From positions 1 to 35,129 of the forward strand of contig DBUB01000009.1 in NCBI GenBank assembly GCA_002307725.1: a stretch of DNA of 35,129 nucleotides, in the 5' to 3' direction. Position 1 is the stretch's first letter. The number at the start of each line of letters is the position of its first letter. Made by a program: the position numbers and the translations under genes. The notes under the pieces are model-generated. The model had not been told where the DNA came from, searched no databases, and worked only from the letters and a program-made list of their open reading frames with translations. The stretch is from Alphaproteobacteria bacterium UBA1301 (GTDB lineage: Bacteria; Pseudomonadota; Alphaproteobacteria; Micropepsales; Micropepsaceae). Positions 33,083 through 35,129 of the stretch are shown piece after piece.

Positions 33083-34360
33083 TCAGAGTTTTTTGATCAG
33101 CGTATCGACCAGCGCCTGAGGCAGTTTGGCGCCGGTGAGCGTTACGCCTTCGAAATTGTTGTCGCGGAAATGGGCGTCGCGCAGGTTGGCGTAGCTGAGA
33201 TCGGCGCTCCGGAAGGACGCGGCTTTCAAATCGGCGCCGCGAAAATCAGTGTAGCGGGCTTCGATCCGCTCCAGGCGTGACGGCAATAAGCGGTTATCGG
33301 CGATGACCAGCGGCCCCAGCCGCGCATCGCGCAGGTCGGAACGGGTCAGCCGCGCGCCCGTCAGATTGACGCCGCGCAAATCGGCCCCGCACAGGCGTAC
33401 GCAGCGCAAGTCGGCGCCCGACAGGTTCGAGCCCTGTAAGGAGGCGCCTTCGAGATCGAGGCCGTAGAACACCGCCCCCGGCGCGATCAGCGCGGTGAGA
33501 TGGCGGGTGCTTAGCCCGCCGATGCGGCGCAGGTCCATGCCGGAAAGGTCGGCAGGGGTGCCTTCGCGGCCGCTGCTTTCCGCCCAGCGGGCATGGGATT
33601 CGAGCATCGCCTCCGGATTGACCGGCATTTTGCCCGGATCGGGTCCCACCTGTTTGGCGGTCAGGATGTTGGAGAGGTCCGCGCCGTCCAGCACCGTCAG
33701 GTCGAGTTTGGTGCCGATCAATACTGCGCCGGACAGATTCGCCCCAGAGAGATTGCAGCCCGACAGATCGGCATTTTCGAGATTGGCGCCCTTGAGCGTG
33801 GCCTGGCGCAGGTTGGCGCGGACTAGGCGGCAATTCTTCATCATGGCGTCGGTAAAGTCGGCCTGGACGGCCATGGCGCCGTTGAGCTTGGCGCGCTCCA
33901 GATTGGCAAATTGCAGCCTCGCGCCGGGCAGTTCGGTCGGCCCCACGTCGTGTTGTATCACCCGCAAATTGCCGGACCGTTCCTTCTCGGCGATGGTTCC
34001 CTCGCGCAGATCGGCTTCGAAAAGGTCGGCACCCGTCAGGTTGGCACCCTTAAGGCACACCCCACGCAGGTCGGCGCGCCTGAGGCTGGCTTGCGTCAGA
34101 TTCGCGCGCCTGAGGTCGGCGCCGAAGAAGCTGGCCGAATCGAGCCGGCACTTGGAGAGGTTGGTTTCCTCAAGGATCGCCCCAGTGAAATCGGCGTCGG
34201 CCAAGTTGTGCCCGGAGAGGTTAAGACCGCTGAGGTTGGTGAAGGCGAACACCGCTCGCGCCCCGCCGATACGGCCGGAATACAGGGTTTCATGGCGTGC
34301 CACAGCCTCCGCGGCATCCTTTTGGGTCAGTTTGGCAAAGGCTTTGTGGTTGCCGGTCAT
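33083..34360 (-). CDS. pentapeptide-repeat protein
   Basis: A 425-residue protein made of A(D/N)LXX repeats that fold into a right-handed beta-helix. Three blocks of repeats are seen, for example FTNLSGLNLSGHNLADADF, GANLENADLSGCNLSGANLS and GADLRGVNLTGARL. They are interrupted by two non-repeat stretches, one near 125-145 and a longer one near 233-275 (around AKQVGPDPGKMP and ESHARWAES). There is no signal peptide or membrane helix. Some members protect DNA gyrase from poisons by mimicking DNA; many have no known role, and none can be assigned here. No good ribosome binding site precedes the ATG. Confidence 0.93.
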   Translation of the reverse strand: MTGNHKAFAKLTQKDAAEAVARHETLYSGRIGGARAVFAFTNLSGLNLSGHNLADADFTGAILEETNLSKCRLDSASFFGADLRRANLTQASLRRADLRGVCLKGANLTGADLFEADLREGTIAEKERSGNLRVIQHDVGPTELPGARLQFANLERAKLNGAMAVQADFTDAMMKNCRLVRANLRQATLKGANLENADLSGCNLSGANLSGAVLIGTKLDLTVLDGADLSNILTAKQVGPDPGKMPVNPEAMLESHARWAESSGREGTPADLSGMDLRRIGGLSTRHLTALIAPGAVFYGLDLEGASLQGSNLSGADLRCVRLCGADLRGVNLTGARLTRSDLRDARLGPLVIADNRLLPSRLERIEARYTDFRGADLKAASFRSADLSYANLRDAHFRDNNFEGVTLTGAKLPQALVDTLIKKL

Positions 34361-34608
34361 GGAGATGGCACGTCGTGACCCTGTTAACCCTCTTCTAGGA
34401 CATTTTTGGGTGAAGTCGCTAACGACTGATTAAAAACGAGAAATTTGCGTTTCGCGGCGGTCAACGCTAGGTCACATGTGCAAATCTATGTAAAGTTTCG
34501 CAAGCTAGCGGTAGGTGTGGGGTATCGCGACGCTTTACGACTCTTTTAAACACCTTCATCCGGGGCGGTTGTCCTGGTTCATGAGCTATGACGATGCGAG
34601 GTAAGCCC

Positions 34609-35129
34609 TTGAGCAAGCGCGTTTTAATGCTGTCCACCGCCGCTGCGGCCCTGCTCACTAGCACGGCTCTTGCCGATACCACGATCAGTTCCGATACGAC
34701 GACGGCGCTGACGACGGGTACTCTGCTCTCCGGCGGCACCGGCACGGCCAACGCCGGCAACATCACCATCGACAGCGGCGACTCGATCAAGATCTCGACG
34801 ACCAAGATCGGCGTCATCACCGTCGATACCTCAAGCTACGTCTATTCTGACGGCACCCTCAAAAACAGCGACGTCAGCGCGGCTTACGGCATCCACGTCG
34901 ACGTGTCGTCGAGCCCGGACCTGTCTGGCGCTTCGTTCATCAATGCCTCCTCCTCGACGATCACCGGGACGGGCATTTATCTCGACTCCTCCTCATCCCT
35001 CCAACTTACCGGCGACGGCACCGGCAAATGCGGCTTGTACTTCGACTCAACAAACGGCGACGGCACCTATACCGCCGACGTGACGATGGACGCCGGCGCG
35101 AGAGACATCAAGGGGGACCACAGCGCACG
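34609..35129 (+). CDS. large secreted Ser/Thr/Gly-rich protein, N-terminal part (partial)
   Basis: An open frame runs off the window edge; at least 173 codons are present. The TTG start seven bases after GAGG is preferred over the in-frame ATGs at 34588 and 34594, as it gives a compact signal peptide (MSKRVLMLSTAAAALLTSTALA). The mature part is low-complexity, rich in Ser, Thr, Asp and Gly, with repeated short beta-type phrases (TISSDTTTALTTGT, NITIDSGDSIKISTT, SSTITGTGIYLDSS). This is what autotransporter or adhesin passenger domains look like, but no C-terminal domain is visible, so the class is inferred. Confidence 0.75.
   Translation, partial: MSKRVLMLSTAAAALLTSTALADTTISSDTTTALTTGTLLSGGTGTANAGNITIDSGDSIKISTTKIGVITVDTSSYVYSDGTLKNSDVSAAYGIHVDVSSSPDLSGASFINASSSTITGTGIYLDSSSSLQLTGDGTGKCGLYFDSTNGDGTYTADVTMDAGARDIKGDHSA

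Noticed and set aside
34467..34820. 117-codon minus-strand frame near the window end
   Set aside because: It is opposite the start of a signal-peptide protein with a good ribosome binding site.

Overview
The window is an ordinary, gene-dense, GC-rich stretch of chromosome from an alphaproteobacterium. Three things suggest Caulobacterales or a relative such as Rhizomicrobium-type bacteria: the hfaA-hfaB-hfaD holdfast-anchor cluster, the textbook sigma-32 promoter and ROSE-like leader in front of an Hsp20 gene, and the protein sequences generally. The taxon is an inference; no 16S sequence is present. No insertion sequence, phage, integrase, CRISPR array or tRNA was seen.

Layout. 1-816: the 3' end of a 23S rRNA gene, a spacer hairpin, 5S rRNA and a strong terminator. 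869-6295: dimethylarginine hydrolase, then a minus-strand run of secreted amidohydrolase, CstA and a translationally coupled GNAT acetyltransferase, then two small plus-strand genes. One of these (5466-5729) reads like an acyl carrier protein with its halves swapped. 6397-10970: secreted prolyl oligopeptidase, secreted CHAP protein and a membrane-anchored ClpP-like (SDH-type) protease. 10971-11633: non-coding, rich in short dyads. 11634-14381: efp divergent from epmA-epmB, which is the translation factor EF-P with both enzymes that beta-lysylate it; its target Lys34 is present. 14378-18085: secreted cupin and TPR proteins, a Tat-exported GH5 glycosidase and a divergent secreted protein that looks like an alpha/alpha barrel. 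18371-20446: hfaABD and its 3' hairpins. 20645-25619: rhomboid protease and an RND efflux pump (adaptor plus permease, no regulator or outer-membrane channel nearby). 25850-30981: a short beta-carbonic-anhydrase-like protein with a duplicated start, BipA/TypA, HisN phosphatase, an HD hydrolase, a lysophospholipase-like hydrolase and an SCP2 protein. 31088-34360: a small membrane protein, the heat-shock Hsp20 unit, an HSL-type hydrolase with an altered nucleophile elbow and a pentapeptide-repeat protein. 34609-end: the start of a large secreted Ser/Thr/Gly-rich protein, cut by the window edge.

How genes fit together. Four adjacent pairs are joined by ATGA start/stop overlaps (cstA-GNAT, epmA-epmB, hfaA-hfaB, RND adaptor-permease), so they are probably translationally coupled. 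Three convergent pairs overlap by exactly four bases at their stop codons, with no terminator between them. Non-ATG starts (GTG or TTG) with good ribosome binding sites are common: efp, epmA, the SDH protease, the 16916 gene, the 32120 hydrolase and the 34609 gene.

The most unusual item is the possible circularly permuted, serine-less acyl-carrier-like protein at 5466-5729. The rest of the window is mainly recognisable housekeeping, envelope and hydrolase functions.
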